NCBI RefSeq assembly: GCF_002277025.1
Contig: NZ_NIWD01000015.1
Span: 115,872 to 179,871, forward strand
Direction: 5' to 3'
Origin: Sphingopyxis sp. GW247-27LB
GTDB lineage: Bacteria > Pseudomonadota > Alphaproteobacteria > Sphingomonadales > Sphingomonadaceae
DNA: 64,000 bases
The notes below the pieces were generated by a model, which was not told the origin of the DNA, ran no database searches, and worked only from the letters and a program-made list of their open reading frames with translations. The first letter of the stretch is position 1. Every line of letters starts with the position of its first letter. Position numbers and translations under genes: made by a program. Positions 44,319 to 53,234 of this stretch are shown here, piece by piece.

Positions 44319-45941
44319 TCACCACCAGGTCGCATAAAGCGCCGTCAGGATCGCGATGACGATCATTCCGGCAATGTTGAACCCGATCGTGGTGCCGAAC
44401 GAAACGCCCTGCATCGTGATGCGGTTGCTGTCGGCGCGCGCTGGACGCGCGAGAGAAACGATGATCGCAAGCACGAGGCTGGCGAAGAACACGATCATCA
44501 TCCGGTTCATGAACGGCACCGCGTTGAGTGCCGCGCTCCCGCCCCAGTCGGCAGGGAACCAAAAGACGAAACTCAACAGCACCGAAGCCACGGCGCCGAT
44601 CAAAGCTCCGGCCTCGGTCGCGCGCGACCAGAACAGGCCCAGCAGGAATATGACGGTGATGCCCGGGGTAACGAAACCGGAGAATTCCTGAATATACTGG
44701 AACGCCTGATCCAGGCTGCCGAGCAACGGGCGAGCAGTCAGAATCGCGAGGATGGTCGCGACCACCGCGGTGATGCGGCCGACCAGCACCAGCTTGCGCT
44801 CGTTCGCCGCCTTGCCGGCATCGTCCTCGGCGCGGCTCTGGACGCCCTTCCACTTGGCGTAGAGATCGAGCGTGAAGATCGTCGCGATCGAGTTGATCTT
44901 CGACGCCATCGACGCGATGATCGCGGCGACCAGCGCCGCGAAGACGAGCCCCAGCAAGCCGGCCGGCAGCAGCCCCATCATCGTCGGATAAGCCTGATCG
45001 GGCTTGCCGAGATCGGGCGCGAGCAGCACGGCGGCGATGCCGGGCAGCACGATGATCACAGGCATCAACAGCTTCAGGAAGGCCGCGAACACGACCCCCT
45101 TCTGCGCCTCGGGCAGGCTCTTCGCCGCCAGCGCGCGCTGGATGATATATTGGTTGAACCCCCAATAGCTGAGGTTCGCGATCCACATGCCGCCGATCAG
45201 CACGCTGAGTCCCGGAAGATCCTTGTAGAAAGGATTGTCGGGCGACAGGATCATGTCGAATTTTTCGGGAAGTTCGGTCGTCAGGCGCGTGAAACCGGCG
45301 AGCACGCCCGCATCGCCGCCAATCCGGCTGAGCGTCAGATAGGAGATGACCAGCCCTCCGAACACGAGGAGCGCCACCTGGACGATGTCGGTCAGAGCCA
45401 CCGCCTTGAGACCGCCGCGCAGCTGGTAGACCAGCGCGAAGGCACCGAGCCCGATCAGCGCGACATCCTGATTGACCCCGGCCACCTCGGTCACCGCGAT
45501 GGACCCCAGCCAGAGGATCGAGGTCAGGTTGACGAAGATATAGAGCGCCAGCCAGAACACCGCCATCACCGTGCGTATGGTCGGCCCGAACCGCTGCTCC
45601 AGAAACTGGGGCATGGTATAGATTTCATTCTTGAGGAAGATCGGCAGGAACCATTTGCCGACGATCAGCAGGGTCAGCGCGGCCATCCACTCGTACGACG
45701 CGATGGCGAGGCCGATCGCATATCCCGATCCCGACATGCCGACAATCTGTTCAGCCGATATGTTCGCCGCGATCAGCGAGGCGCCGATCGCCCACCAGGG
45801 CAGCGCCTTGGACGCAAGAAAATAATCCGACGAATCCTTGGCGTGACCCGCCTTTTCGCGGCTCACCCACTGGGCCAGGCCGAAAATGCCGATGGCATAG
45901 ACGACGACCACGATCAAATCGATTTGCGACAGGCTTGTCAC
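44319..45941 (-). CDS. Sodium:solute symporter (SSS/SGLT family)
   Basis: Inner-membrane Na+-coupled sugar or sugar-acid symporter with about 14 membrane segments. The SSS signatures are DYFLASKALPWWAIGASLIAANISAEQ (residues about 38-64), GGLKAVALTDIVQ and GMWIANLSYWGFNQYIIQRALA. The start is a GTG (VTSLSQIDLIVVV), supported by GGAGGGG seven bases upstream. An ATG 45 bases further out has no ribosome site and adds a non-hydrophobic leader. It is first of the leftward dgo operon. Galactose or a derived acid is the likely cargo. Confidence 0.9.
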   Translation of the reverse strand: MTSLSQIDLIVVVVYAIGIFGLAQWVSREKAGHAKDSSDYFLASKALPWWAIGASLIAANISAEQIVGMSGSGYAIGLAIASYEWMAALTLLIVGKWFLPIFLKNEIYTMPQFLEQRFGPTIRTVMAVFWLALYIFVNLTSILWLGSIAVTEVAGVNQDVALIGLGAFALVYQLRGGLKAVALTDIVQVALLVFGGLVISYLTLSRIGGDAGVLAGFTRLTTELPEKFDMILSPDNPFYKDLPGLSVLIGGMWIANLSYWGFNQYIIQRALAAKSLPEAQKGVVFAAFLKLLMPVIIVLPGIAAVLLAPDLGKPDQAYPTMMGLLPAGLLGLVFAALVAAIIASMASKINSIATIFTLDLYAKWKGVQSRAEDDAGKAANERKLVLVGRITAVVATILAILTARPLLGSLDQAFQYIQEFSGFVTPGITVIFLLGLFWSRATEAGALIGAVASVLLSFVFWFPADWGGSAALNAVPFMNRMMIVFFASLVLAIIVSLARPARADSNRITMQGVSFGTTIGFNIAGMIVIAILTALYATWW

Positions 45942-46003
45942 CCCGTATCCCCTCCATGTATGCACCGATGCGCGTAGCACGTACATTTATCTGATTAATT
46001 GGT

Positions 46004-46016
46004 CTTGTCTAGCAAG
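46004..46016. promoter_or_regulatory. Candidate GntR (DgoR-like) operator
   Basis: CTTGTCTAGCAAG has CTTG/CAAG arms around a 5-base centre, like FadR-subfamily operators. It lies 63 bases upstream of the symporter GTG start and 57 before the GntR start. A second palindrome, TTGGACCAA, is at 46037-46045. Confidence 0.4.
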
Positions 46017-46072
46017 AGCTTCGGCATAATGTGGTGTTGGACCAAGTGGGCAAAGCAATGGAAGGTGGAGAA

Positions 46073-46813
46073 ATGGCGAGCGACCTGGCGCTGAACGACG
46101 AGGGCAGGCCCCAGTTGGGCCGCAACCTCACCTATGGGCTTCTCGATAATCTCGGTCGCGCGATAGTCACCGGAAAATTCGACCACGACCCCTTCCCCAC
46201 CGAGGCCGAACTGGCAAAGCAGCATAGCGTCAGCCGGTCGGTGACGCGCGAGGCGGTGAAGATGCTGACCGCAAAGGGACTGCTCAGCGCCCGCCCGCGC
46301 CAGGGGACGGTGGTGCAGCCGACGACCTCGTGGAACCTGTTCGACACGGACGTGCTGCGCTGGCTGCTCGAGCGGCAATTCTCGATCAACCTGCTGCGCC
46401 AGTTCAACCAGTTGCGCGTCGCGATCGAACCCGAGGCGGCGGCGCTGGCGGCACAATTCTGCGATGAGGCGTCGCTGCAACGGATCACCGACGGACTCGA
46501 GCGGATGAAGGCCGCGGAACAGGGCCTCGACGACACGCTCGATGCGGACATCGCCTTCCACGTCGCGATTCTGCGCGCGTCAAACAATCCATTCTACGTT
46601 CAGCTGCGCGAGGTGGTGAGCACGGCGCTGCGCACCTCGATCCGTTTTACCAACCGCATCAAGGGCCGCACCGCGAGCGTCGCGGACCATTCGGCGGTGC
46701 GCGATGCCATCGTCGCGCGCAACCCCGATGCGGCACGAACCGCGATGCGCGCGTTGATCGGCGACGTGCTGGAATTGATCGAGGAGGCCGAGGGGGTGAA
46801 GGCCCCCATCTGA
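46073..46813 (+). CDS. GntR/FadR-family transcriptional regulator, DgoR-like
   Basis: FadR-subfamily GntR repressor of 246 residues. The winged helix is at about 15-85 (GRAIVTGKFDHDPFPTEAELAKQHSVSRSVTREAVKMLTAKGLL, ARPRQGTVV). The helical FCD ligand domain is at 95-240, with metal or ligand histidines in ADIAFHVAILRASNN and VADHSAVRDAI. WNLFDTDVLRWLLE is typical of DgoR-type sugar-acid regulators. The ATG at 46073 has GGTGGAG directly upstream. Divergent from the dgo operon, it very likely represses it. Confidence 0.9.
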   Translation: MASDLALNDEGRPQLGRNLTYGLLDNLGRAIVTGKFDHDPFPTEAELAKQHSVSRSVTREAVKMLTAKGLLSARPRQGTVVQPTTSWNLFDTDVLRWLLERQFSINLLRQFNQLRVAIEPEAAALAAQFCDEASLQRITDGLERMKAAEQGLDDTLDADIAFHVAILRASNNPFYVQLREVVSTALRTSIRFTNRIKGRTASVADHSAVRDAIVARNPDAARTAMRALIGDVLELIEEAEGVKAPI

Positions 46814-46954
46814 GCGGCCGTTTCCATCCTCCGGATGATCGAGATCAACCGCGAGGAGCATGATGCGATCATCAGGGCGTTTCCGAAGACGAAACCGCAT
46901 ACGAAACGTCAAAGACCTGCGTCGCGCATCAGCAAGCCGGGCGCCCACCTCCGT

Positions 46955-47803
46955 CTAACGAAACCCCGCCCCCGCCACATTTTCCATGAGCTCGATCGCG
47001 AGTTGCGAGGCCACTTGCGAAGGGCCGGGTTCGGGGGCGCTCGCGCGGACGAAACCACCGGGCCCGGCAACCAGCGGCTGCGGGGCGGGGCGCGGTCGTC
47101 CGTTGGTCATGAAGTTGGCCAGCAACCGGTCGGATCGCAGGTCGCGGACATTGACGCGGAAACTGATCCCGTCGGGCGCGCGGCTGTCGGATGCCATCAG
47201 GATCTCGACCAGCCAATCGGCCGATTGCGACAGCGCCTCCATTTCGAGGCCCTGGACATTGGCCCGCTCGCCCGCCCCAGCGTTAAAGCCCGCGCGCCGC
47301 ATGATCATGTTGCGGTCGACGATCTGCGCGCCCCCCGCACGCAGCGTCTGCTGGAAATTCTCCTCCATCTGCCACTGCACGGGCTCGGACACGAGCTGCG
47401 CCCGCTTGCTGCGCACGCGCTTGGTCCCGGCGACCTCTTCGCTCTTATCGCGCTTCAGGAGGTTGCGGTCGCGCACCGAAACCGCGCCGGCGGGGCCGCT
47501 CGTTTCCTCGACCACCTCATTTTCCTTTTCGCTGACCATGCCGTCGCGGGTCAGGCGATCCTCATATTCCGAGGCCACTTCATCGGAGAATTCCTGATTC
47601 CACAGGACGACGATGCGCGGCGAACCCGCCTGGTGATAGGCGCTGCGAAAGCGATGGAGAGCCACGAGCGCCGGGTCCGCGCGCGGCGGCGGCGGGGGCA
47701 ACGTTTCGGGCTGACCGGCGCGCATCTGGGCGGCCGCGGGCGTCGACAGCCCGGCTGCCGCCGCGGCGAGCAGCATAAGCGGTTTGGCGAACGGGTGGCT
47801 CAA
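46955..47803 (-). CDS. Exported protein, possible second LpoB/CsgG-like fold
   Basis: No family recognised with certainty. The TTG at 47803 overlaps the stop of the upstream gene as TTGA and has GAGGAGG nine bases before it, so it is preferred over the ATG at 47833. The signal peptide runs through LMLLAAAAAGLSTPAAAQ. The mature region begins with a Pro-rich linker, then SPRIVVLWNQEF. Later come a helix QWQMEENFQQTLRAGGAQIVDR and ADWLVEILMASDSRAPDGISFRVNVRDLRSDRLLANF. This strand-helix-strand order resembles LpoB/CsgG/TolB N-terminal folds. It is the fifth and last gene of the envelope operon and converges on the GntR gene. Confidence 0.6.
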   Translation of the reverse strand: MSHPFAKPLMLLAAAAAGLSTPAAAQMRAGQPETLPPPPPRADPALVALHRFRSAYHQAGSPRIVVLWNQEFSDEVASEYEDRLTRDGMVSEKENEVVEETSGPAGAVSVRDRNLLKRDKSEEVAGTKRVRSKRAQLVSEPVQWQMEENFQQTLRAGGAQIVDRNMIMRRAGFNAGAGERANVQGLEMEALSQSADWLVEILMASDSRAPDGISFRVNVRDLRSDRLLANFMTNGRPRPAPQPLVAGPGGFVRASAPEPGPSQVASQLAIELMENVAGAGFR

Positions 47804-48771
47804 TTTGCAGTCCCTCCTCGAGGCGAATGGCATCCGCCCGGATGGGCGGCTTCGTCATGACCGGGGTGACAGCCCGAAGGACCGGAAACAGGCGCCAACG
47901 GCACCACCGGCGGCGGCGCGAACGATGAGCCCAGCCCCATCATCAGATTGTTGAAGAGCAGCGCGTCGTTCACGCTCGCGGCTTCTGCCGCTGCATCGCG
48001 CGCCGCCTGCTCCTGCGCCGCCTGTTCGGCGAGGGCCGCCTGATTGGCGTCCGACATCGACATCCGCTTGGCATCGGCGCTGGCGCGGGCCTGGCCGAAA
48101 TCCCGCTCGGCGCTGCCGAACGCGCTATCCATCGCGTCAATGGCTGCGGCCCCGCCCTTCACTCCCCAGTCGACGACGGTTTCGCTCATGCTCATGCCCG
48201 TCGCCTGTTCGAGCTTGTGATCGCAATATTCCACCACCGTCGTCACCGCAGCGACGCACAGCGGTTCGGCGAAGACCGCGCCCGGTCCCGTCGTCCCCAC
48301 GGTGGCCGCGGTGCAGCCGGCCGCGATCGCCGCACCGATGCATTGGTCGATGACCGCCGCTGCGCCCTTTCGCGCCGCGGCGCCGTAATTTCCCTGACTG
48401 ATTTCGGTCCCGACTTCGTAGCTGGTCACCCCCACGTCGATCAGCGTCAGCCCGTCCCCGACCTTGTCGAAATATCCGTTCACCCGCTTCACGTCGCGAG
48501 CGATGGTCGCGGAAGGGTTGGGACTGGCCCCCGCCCCCGCGCCGTTGAAGATCGTCTGCGTCGCGCGGAGCGTATGTTCCCCCGCGTCCTGAAGCCCATA
48601 GGCCTCCTTCTTTTCGGGCGCGGTCGGCGGAGCGGCGGTCGGGGAGGCCGGCGCCGCGACACCGGTCACCGGAGTCCGCGGCGGCGGCGGCGCGCTTTGC
48701 GCCACGGCGACAACCGGCATCGCCGCCGCCGCGAGCAGGGCCGCAAGCGCAGGGCGCGCCGCGCGCATCAT
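47800..48771 (-). CDS. Exported protein of unknown function with central Gly/Ala-rich helices
   Basis: Not recognised. The 323-residue product starts MMRAARPALAALLAAAAMPVVAVAQ, a clear signal peptide. A Pro/Thr-rich spacer (about 26-55) follows, and then a Gly/Ala-rich helical core with paired cysteines (DQCIGAAIAAGCTAATVG, EPLCVAAVTTVVEYCDHKLEQ). A helical Ala/Gln-rich segment and a His/Gly-rich tail (GCHPGHDEAAHPGGCH), which could bind metal, end the protein. Its ATG overlaps the YcfL-like stop as ATGA. The hydrophobic core may interact with membranes. Confidence 0.65.
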   Translation of the reverse strand: MMRAARPALAALLAAAAMPVVAVAQSAPPPPRTPVTGVAAPASPTAAPPTAPEKKEAYGLQDAGEHTLRATQTIFNGAGAGASPNPSATIARDVKRVNGYFDKVGDGLTLIDVGVTSYEVGTEISQGNYGAAARKGAAAVIDQCIGAAIAAGCTAATVGTTGPGAVFAEPLCVAAVTTVVEYCDHKLEQATGMSMSETVVDWGVKGGAAAIDAMDSAFGSAERDFGQARASADAKRMSMSDANQAALAEQAAQEQAARDAAAEAASVNDALLFNNLMMGLGSSFAPPPVVPLAPVSGPSGCHPGHDEAAHPGGCHSPRGGTAN

Positions 48772-49253
48772 TCGGTCCTCAGTTCGACCAGATAGGCGGC
48801 GACCTGGCCCATGCCGATCGAGCGTTCCTGATAGACGCTCGTCGCGCGCGGCGGGAGGAAGATCGTCTTCCACGCCGAAACGGGCTCGGTCGGAATCTGG
48901 GCGGCGTCCATGAAGTTCGAGCGCGCCTGGACGACCAGCGGCTTTTTGGTGCAGTTCACCAGTCGCGCGGTGATCAGCAGCGTATCGGCTTCGGTTCGCT
49001 GCGCCCACAACCCCTCGATCACCACCTTGCGGGTCAGCGCCTTGTCGGTCATCTGGACGGCGTTGAGGTCGATCGGCGTCATCGCGCGCGGGATATTGGC
49101 GACCAGCGCCGGGCCGCCCGTGCTCTTCGCCCCGCGTGCGACCGAGGTCTTGCATTTCAGCACCCGGTTTTCGCGCGATTCGACCGATGCGGTGGCGAGC
49201 AGCGAGGTCAGCAGCAGCGCCGCGAGCGCGCAGGAACGTGTGACGTTCGGCAT
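48768..49253 (-). CDS. YcfL (DUF1425)-like exported protein
   Basis: 161-residue exported protein with a signal peptide ending ATASVESRE. VVIEGLWAQRTEADTLLITARLVNCTKKPLVVQAR, FMDAAQIPTEPVSAWKTIFLPPRATSVYQE and GMGQVAAYLVELR match in order the beta-sandwich layout of YcfL/DUF1425 proteins, which sit next to lpoB in E. coli (ycfL-lpoB). It lacks the lipobox Cys of E. coli YcfL; Cys33 is inside the mature protein. The match is by pattern, not by search. It lies between the TPR protein and the unknown gene, with a 4-base overlap to the latter. Confidence 0.65.
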   Translation of the reverse strand: MPNVTRSCALAALLLTSLLATASVESRENRVLKCKTSVARGAKSTGGPALVANIPRAMTPIDLNAVQMTDKALTRKVVIEGLWAQRTEADTLLITARLVNCTKKPLVVQARSNFMDAAQIPTEPVSAWKTIFLPPRATSVYQERSIGMGQVAAYLVELRTE

Positions 49254-49268
49254 ATCGGGACCCTTCTC

Positions 49269-50711
49269 TCAGTGGCCGAGCAGGCTGACGCGGAACGCCT
49301 TGTCGCGCTGCTGGATGTCCTTGCGCCGTGCGATCTTCGCCGCGAGCGCGCTGTCCTCGCCCGGAACATCGGCCGACACCGCGTCCTCGGCCCGTGATCG
49401 CGACCACAGGATCGCGCAGGACCCGTTGGCGGCGGCCATGATCGGTGCCTTGGTCGCCACGGTTTCCGTGCCGGTCAGATAGTCGACCCGGGCGGCTTTC
49501 AGCTTGCCGGGATCCGCGGCTTTCGCGGTCGCGACGGTGATCATGTCGGGCAGCGTGTCCCACATCCTGATGTCGGCTTCGGTCTTGGCCGCCGATGCAA
49601 AGAGCGAGAGCAGCATGCCCGCCCCCGCGAGGCCGAGCGTACCCGAGTCGAGGTTCCCGCTCGCCATCGACACCAGCGACGATGTCGTCAGCGCGTCGCC
49701 GACCGCGCCGGTCGTCGCCTTGAATTCGGCCTTGCCGTTCAGGATCGCATCGATCGCCCGGCCGCCGCGCGTCGTCGCCTGATAATAGACGCTGCTGGCC
49801 GGGACCGCATCGAAAGCCGCCGTGTCGCCGAGTTCGAAACGGGCGGCCGTTTCGGCGCTCTGCGGAGACGCCTCGAAGATCATCTTCTCGGACTGGGCGC
49901 CGGCCCGCGCCTTCATCGGCGAATGGCCATATTCGGCGACCATCAGCAGCCGGTCGTCGGAGCCGGGCGCGGTGAGGCCGGGCTGCGCTTCGGTCGCGAA
50001 GCCAAAGGCTTCCTCGGCCATGCTCGGCTGATTCTGGCAATGATAGGTCCAACCCACCAGATAGTTCATTACCGCGAAGTCGCTCTTGAACTCTTCGGCT
50101 TCGGAGATCGTGTCCTGATATTCGGCGGTGCGGAACGAGGCGCGGGCGTTGTCGTAGTCGCCGGCGCGCAGGTAGAGCAGGCCGCGGTAATAATAGGCCA
50201 TCGCCCGTTCGTAGGGCTCGCCCTTGAAATCCTTGTTCGCTTCCTTGCGAAAGGTGTCGCGCGCCGCTTCGGCTTGTTTGTTCTTGGCGTAGACCGCCTC
50301 GATCCGCGTCAGCGCCGCGTCGAACGAGCGCTCGGCGTCGCTCCACAGCCCGCGGTCCATCGCCGCGAGGCCGAGGCGCTGGAAATTCAGCACCGCGTTG
50401 CGCTCGCCGCCGGTAAAGAGCGTGCGATAGAGCGGCTTCAGCGCCTCGGGCTTGTCGGCAAGATAGGCGTCGATCTCGTCGGGATAGGGGCCTTCGCCAT
50501 ATTGCCGCCGGAGAGCGGCGAGCCGCTTCCGTTCGGCCGCCTCCTGGGCGCGCCGTTCCTTTTCGGCTGCCTTGGCCGCGGCCTTGGCGGCCTTGGCCGC
50601 CGCCTTGTCTTCGACGACCGGCGCCGCGTCCTGCGCCGCACCGATGGTCGGGACTGCGATCGTGGCGAGAAGCGCGGCGGCCATCCACCGGCTGGATTTG
50701 AATTTCGACAT
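49269..50711 (-). CDS. Exported TPR protein, COG3014-like
   Basis: 480-residue exported protein. The signal peptide ends PTIGAAQDA. A highly charged Ala/Lys helix follows (KAAAKAAKAAAKAAEKERR, about 35-65), then TPR-like helices (NFQRLGLAAMDRGLWSDAERSFDAALTRIE, MAYYYRGLLYLRAGDYDNARASFRTAEYQD, VGWTYHCQNQPSMAEEAFGFATE). The C-terminal half is mixed. The layout resembles the uncharacterised COG3014 proteins that accompany LpoB and YcfL homologues in other bacteria; this is inference. AGGGGGAT precedes the ATG. It is second in the operon after the LpoB-like gene. Confidence 0.7.
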   Translation of the reverse strand: MSKFKSSRWMAAALLATIAVPTIGAAQDAAPVVEDKAAAKAAKAAAKAAEKERRAQEAAERKRLAALRRQYGEGPYPDEIDAYLADKPEALKPLYRTLFTGGERNAVLNFQRLGLAAMDRGLWSDAERSFDAALTRIEAVYAKNKQAEAARDTFRKEANKDFKGEPYERAMAYYYRGLLYLRAGDYDNARASFRTAEYQDTISEAEEFKSDFAVMNYLVGWTYHCQNQPSMAEEAFGFATEAQPGLTAPGSDDRLLMVAEYGHSPMKARAGAQSEKMIFEASPQSAETAARFELGDTAAFDAVPASSVYYQATTRGGRAIDAILNGKAEFKATTGAVGDALTTSSLVSMASGNLDSGTLGLAGAGMLLSLFASAAKTEADIRMWDTLPDMITVATAKAADPGKLKAARVDYLTGTETVATKAPIMAAANGSCAILWSRSRAEDAVSADVPGEDSALAAKIARRKDIQQRDKAFRVSLLGH

Positions 50712-50725
50712 CTTATCCCCCTGTT

Positions 50726-51370
50726 CTAACGGTAAACAACGTCGTCGCCCGAGGCGCGCAGGATGACATAAGGTTGGCCCGTCCACGGGATTTCGCCGGT
50801 TTCCATGTCGACCAGCTCGAACAGGACCTGGGTGCGGCGCTGGGTGAGGCCGCTGCGGCCGTCGCGGTTGTCGAGCGACGTCATTCGGCCGACCAGCCGG
50901 AAATCGAGCCCCGCGACGCCGGCGGTCATGCCGCGCGTCCCGACGTCGGCGACGCCGGTGCGCTTCAATTCGCGTTCCTGCTGAATCAGGGCCATGGTCT
51001 CGCGGCTGATGAACCGGATGCGGCCGTTTGCGGCGCGGTTGAGACTGGCACGCAGCGCATCGGTGATCATGTTGCGGTCGATCCGCTGGCTGCTGTCATT
51101 ATAGAAGGCCGCGCTGTCGACGACGATGCGAGGCGGCACCGCCGAGGCGATGAAATCGGGCCGCGACATGAGTTCGCGCACGACTTGGTCGGCCATCGCG
51201 TCGATATCGCGCGATTCGATCCCGATCCCGGAAATCGCGCCGCGCCCCCCCGGATCGAGCTCGGTCGCCTGCGTTCCCGATTTCTTGGGGCGGGCCTCCG
51301 CCGGCCCCACCGCGATCACGCATGTCGCGGTCGCCCACGCCAGAATCACATGCTTTGCCGAACCCTTCAT
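50726..51370 (-). CDS. LpoB-like peptidoglycan synthase activator
   Basis: Resembles LpoB, which activates PBP1B from the outer membrane. The 214-residue protein has a signal peptide ending GPAEARP without an obvious lipobox, so it is probably soluble periplasmic. The LpoB core is visible: PPRIVVDSAAFYNDSSQRIDRNMITDALRASLNRAANGRIRFISRE, then DFRLVGRMTSLDNRDG and FELVDMETGEIPWTGQPYVI. It leads a five-gene operon and is divergent from the CadC-like regulator over 140 bases. CAGGGGGA precedes its start. Confidence 0.8.
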   Translation of the reverse strand: MKGSAKHVILAWATATCVIAVGPAEARPKKSGTQATELDPGGRGAISGIGIESRDIDAMADQVVRELMSRPDFIASAVPPRIVVDSAAFYNDSSQRIDRNMITDALRASLNRAANGRIRFISRETMALIQQERELKRTGVADVGTRGMTAGVAGLDFRLVGRMTSLDNRDGRSGLTQRRTQVLFELVDMETGEIPWTGQPYVILRASGDDVVYR

Positions 51371-51510
51371 CGCCGTCCCCCTGATTGCTGTCGTCGGGCC
51401 TAGGGCGCGATCGTCGGGTAAGCGTGAGCGCGGAGTCCGGATTGCGTGAAAAATTGCGTGATAACCCGCGCGGCTGCGCTATGCGTCTGGTCAGGGGGGT
51501 GATTTGCTGC

Positions 51511-53193
51511 ATGTCTGATGCCGACGGAAAATTCAGGCTCGACCTGATGGGGCCGTTTCGTTTGTCCGCCGGCGACGGCGGGCGGATCGAAGTGGCGAGC
51601 AAACGGGGACAGGCTTTGATCGCAACCTTGGCCGTTTCGCGCGGCGGCGACCGCACGCGAAGCTGGTTGCAGGAGCGTTTGTGGGGATCGCGCCAGCAGC
51701 CGCAGGCGCAGGCCAGCTTGCGGCGCGAGCTGTCGAACCTGCGGCGGATCGTCAATGGACCGCATGGCACGTTGATCGATGCCGACCACAATCGCGTTTG
51801 GATCGAACTGGACCGGGTCGAAGTGGCGGACCTGTCGCCCCGCGCGTCGGGAGAGTTTCTGGAGGGGCTCGACATTCAGGGTGAGGAGGCCTTTGAAGAC
51901 TGGCTGCGTGAGCAGCGGCGCGCGATCGAGGCACGGCTCGAACGTGACGCGATCGGCCAGGTCCGGCTGCCCGAGACGATCATCGACCTTTCGAAGCCGG
52001 TTCCGGGCTTTGCCGGCCGCCCGGCCATCGCGGTCCTCCCGCTCAACAATCTCACCGGCGACGACGCGCTCGCCTATCTCGCCGACGGCATCAGCGAGGA
52101 ACTGAGCGAAGGGCTCGCCCGGCTCAAATGGCTGCCGGTGATCGCGCGCAGCGCGAGCTTCCTCTACCGGGGCCGCGAGATCGAGCTGCGCCAGATCGGC
52201 GCGGCGCTCGGCGCGCGCTACATCGTCGAAGGATCGTTGCGGCGGTCGAGGGACATCCTGCGGCTGGGGCTGCAGATGGCCGACGTCGAAACCGGCCTGT
52301 CGGTGTGGTCGCACACCATCGACATTCCCCTCGCCTTCACGCAGGCCATGCTCGACGAACTGATCCGCGAAATCGTCGGTGTGATGGACATGCGGATCGA
52401 CGCGGCGGAAAAGACGCGGGCGAGTTCGCGGGCGCCCGACCGGATGGACGTCGACGATCTCATCTGGCGCGGCCGGTGGCATCTGCACCGCTTCACGCGC
52501 GAGGATTCCGAGCTGGCCGAATCCTGTTTCCGGGAAGCGCTGGCACTCGCGCCCAACTCGGCCGAAGCCTTGATCCAGCTCACCTTCTTTCACGCGCGCT
52601 CGATATGGGCCGAGCGCAAGGAAGAAGGGAGGATGCGCGAGCTGCGCGCGCTGGCACAGCGCGCCATGGTCGCCGATGGCGAAGACGGCCGCGGCTTCAT
52701 GTACGCCGGCATGGCCGAGCTCTGGATGCGCCAGACCCAGAAGGCGCTTGCCCTGTTCGACAAGGCGGTCGAGCTCAACCCCAGCCTCTCGCTGGCGCAT
52801 GCGCAGATCGGCAGCGCCCATATCCTGCGCGATGCGCCGGCCGCGGCCGAGGCTCCGCTGCGCCTCGCCCTGCGCCTGGGCCCCAATGACGAGCATAATT
52901 TCTATGTCCTGGGAGAGCTGGCGGTCGCCCATTACATGATGGGCCAATGGGATCGCGCGATCGATCACGCCGATCAGTCGCTGCTGCGCCGCACGGCCTA
53001 TTGGTATGCCCATACGACGAAGATCAACGCGTTGATCGAAAAGGGCGAGATCGAGGAAGCGCAATTCGCGGCGCGGCACCTGATGCAGGCCAAGCCCGAC
53101 TTTTCGCCGCGGTTCGTCGACTGGCTGCCTTTTTCCGATCCGCGCTGGAATGATCGCCTGAAATCGGGGCTGCGACGAGCGGGCATAGGCTGA
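51511..53193 (+). CDS. CadC-like winged-helix regulator with TolB-like and TPR domains
   Basis: 560-residue regulator. An OmpR/SARP-type winged helix is at about residues 5-100 (FRLDLMGPFRLSAGDGGRIEVASKRGQALIATLA, RRELSNLRRIVN). A TolB-like domain follows at about 168-285 (PAIAVLPLNNLTGDDALAYLADGISEELSEGLARLKWLPVIARSASF, GSLRRSRDILRLGLQMADVETGLSVWSHTID). TPR helices occupy 310-545. No membrane segment is seen, so unlike E. coli CadC it is probably soluble. The start at 51511 has GGGGGTG upstream; an ATG at 51481 is possible. Its stop is 41 bases from the P450-peroxidase gene, which makes that gene its likely target and co-transcribed partner. Confidence 0.85.
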   Translation: MSDADGKFRLDLMGPFRLSAGDGGRIEVASKRGQALIATLAVSRGGDRTRSWLQERLWGSRQQPQAQASLRRELSNLRRIVNGPHGTLIDADHNRVWIELDRVEVADLSPRASGEFLEGLDIQGEEAFEDWLREQRRAIEARLERDAIGQVRLPETIIDLSKPVPGFAGRPAIAVLPLNNLTGDDALAYLADGISEELSEGLARLKWLPVIARSASFLYRGREIELRQIGAALGARYIVEGSLRRSRDILRLGLQMADVETGLSVWSHTIDIPLAFTQAMLDELIREIVGVMDMRIDAAEKTRASSRAPDRMDVDDLIWRGRWHLHRFTREDSELAESCFREALALAPNSAEALIQLTFFHARSIWAERKEEGRMRELRALAQRAMVADGEDGRGFMYAGMAELWMRQTQKALALFDKAVELNPSLSLAHAQIGSAHILRDAPAAAEAPLRLALRLGPNDEHNFYVLGELAVAHYMMGQWDRAIDHADQSLLRRTAYWYAHTTKINALIEKGEIEEAQFAARHLMQAKPDFSPRFVDWLPFSDPRWNDRLKSGLRRAGIG

Positions 53194-53234
53194 AGACTAG
53201 CGGGACCGCGGGGGCGGTAAGTGGGGGGCATGAC

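Noticed and set aside
43450..45186. Longer DgoK reading
   Set aside because: The first 290 codons are out-of-frame symporter sequence; DgoK begins at the DWGTTNRR block just after the ATG at 44316.
47800..50688. 962-codon open frame on the minus strand
   Set aside because: Only its last third (from 48771) is a real gene with a signal peptide. The rest is an Arg/Gly-rich shadow of the YcfL-like and TPR genes, which are read in other frames.
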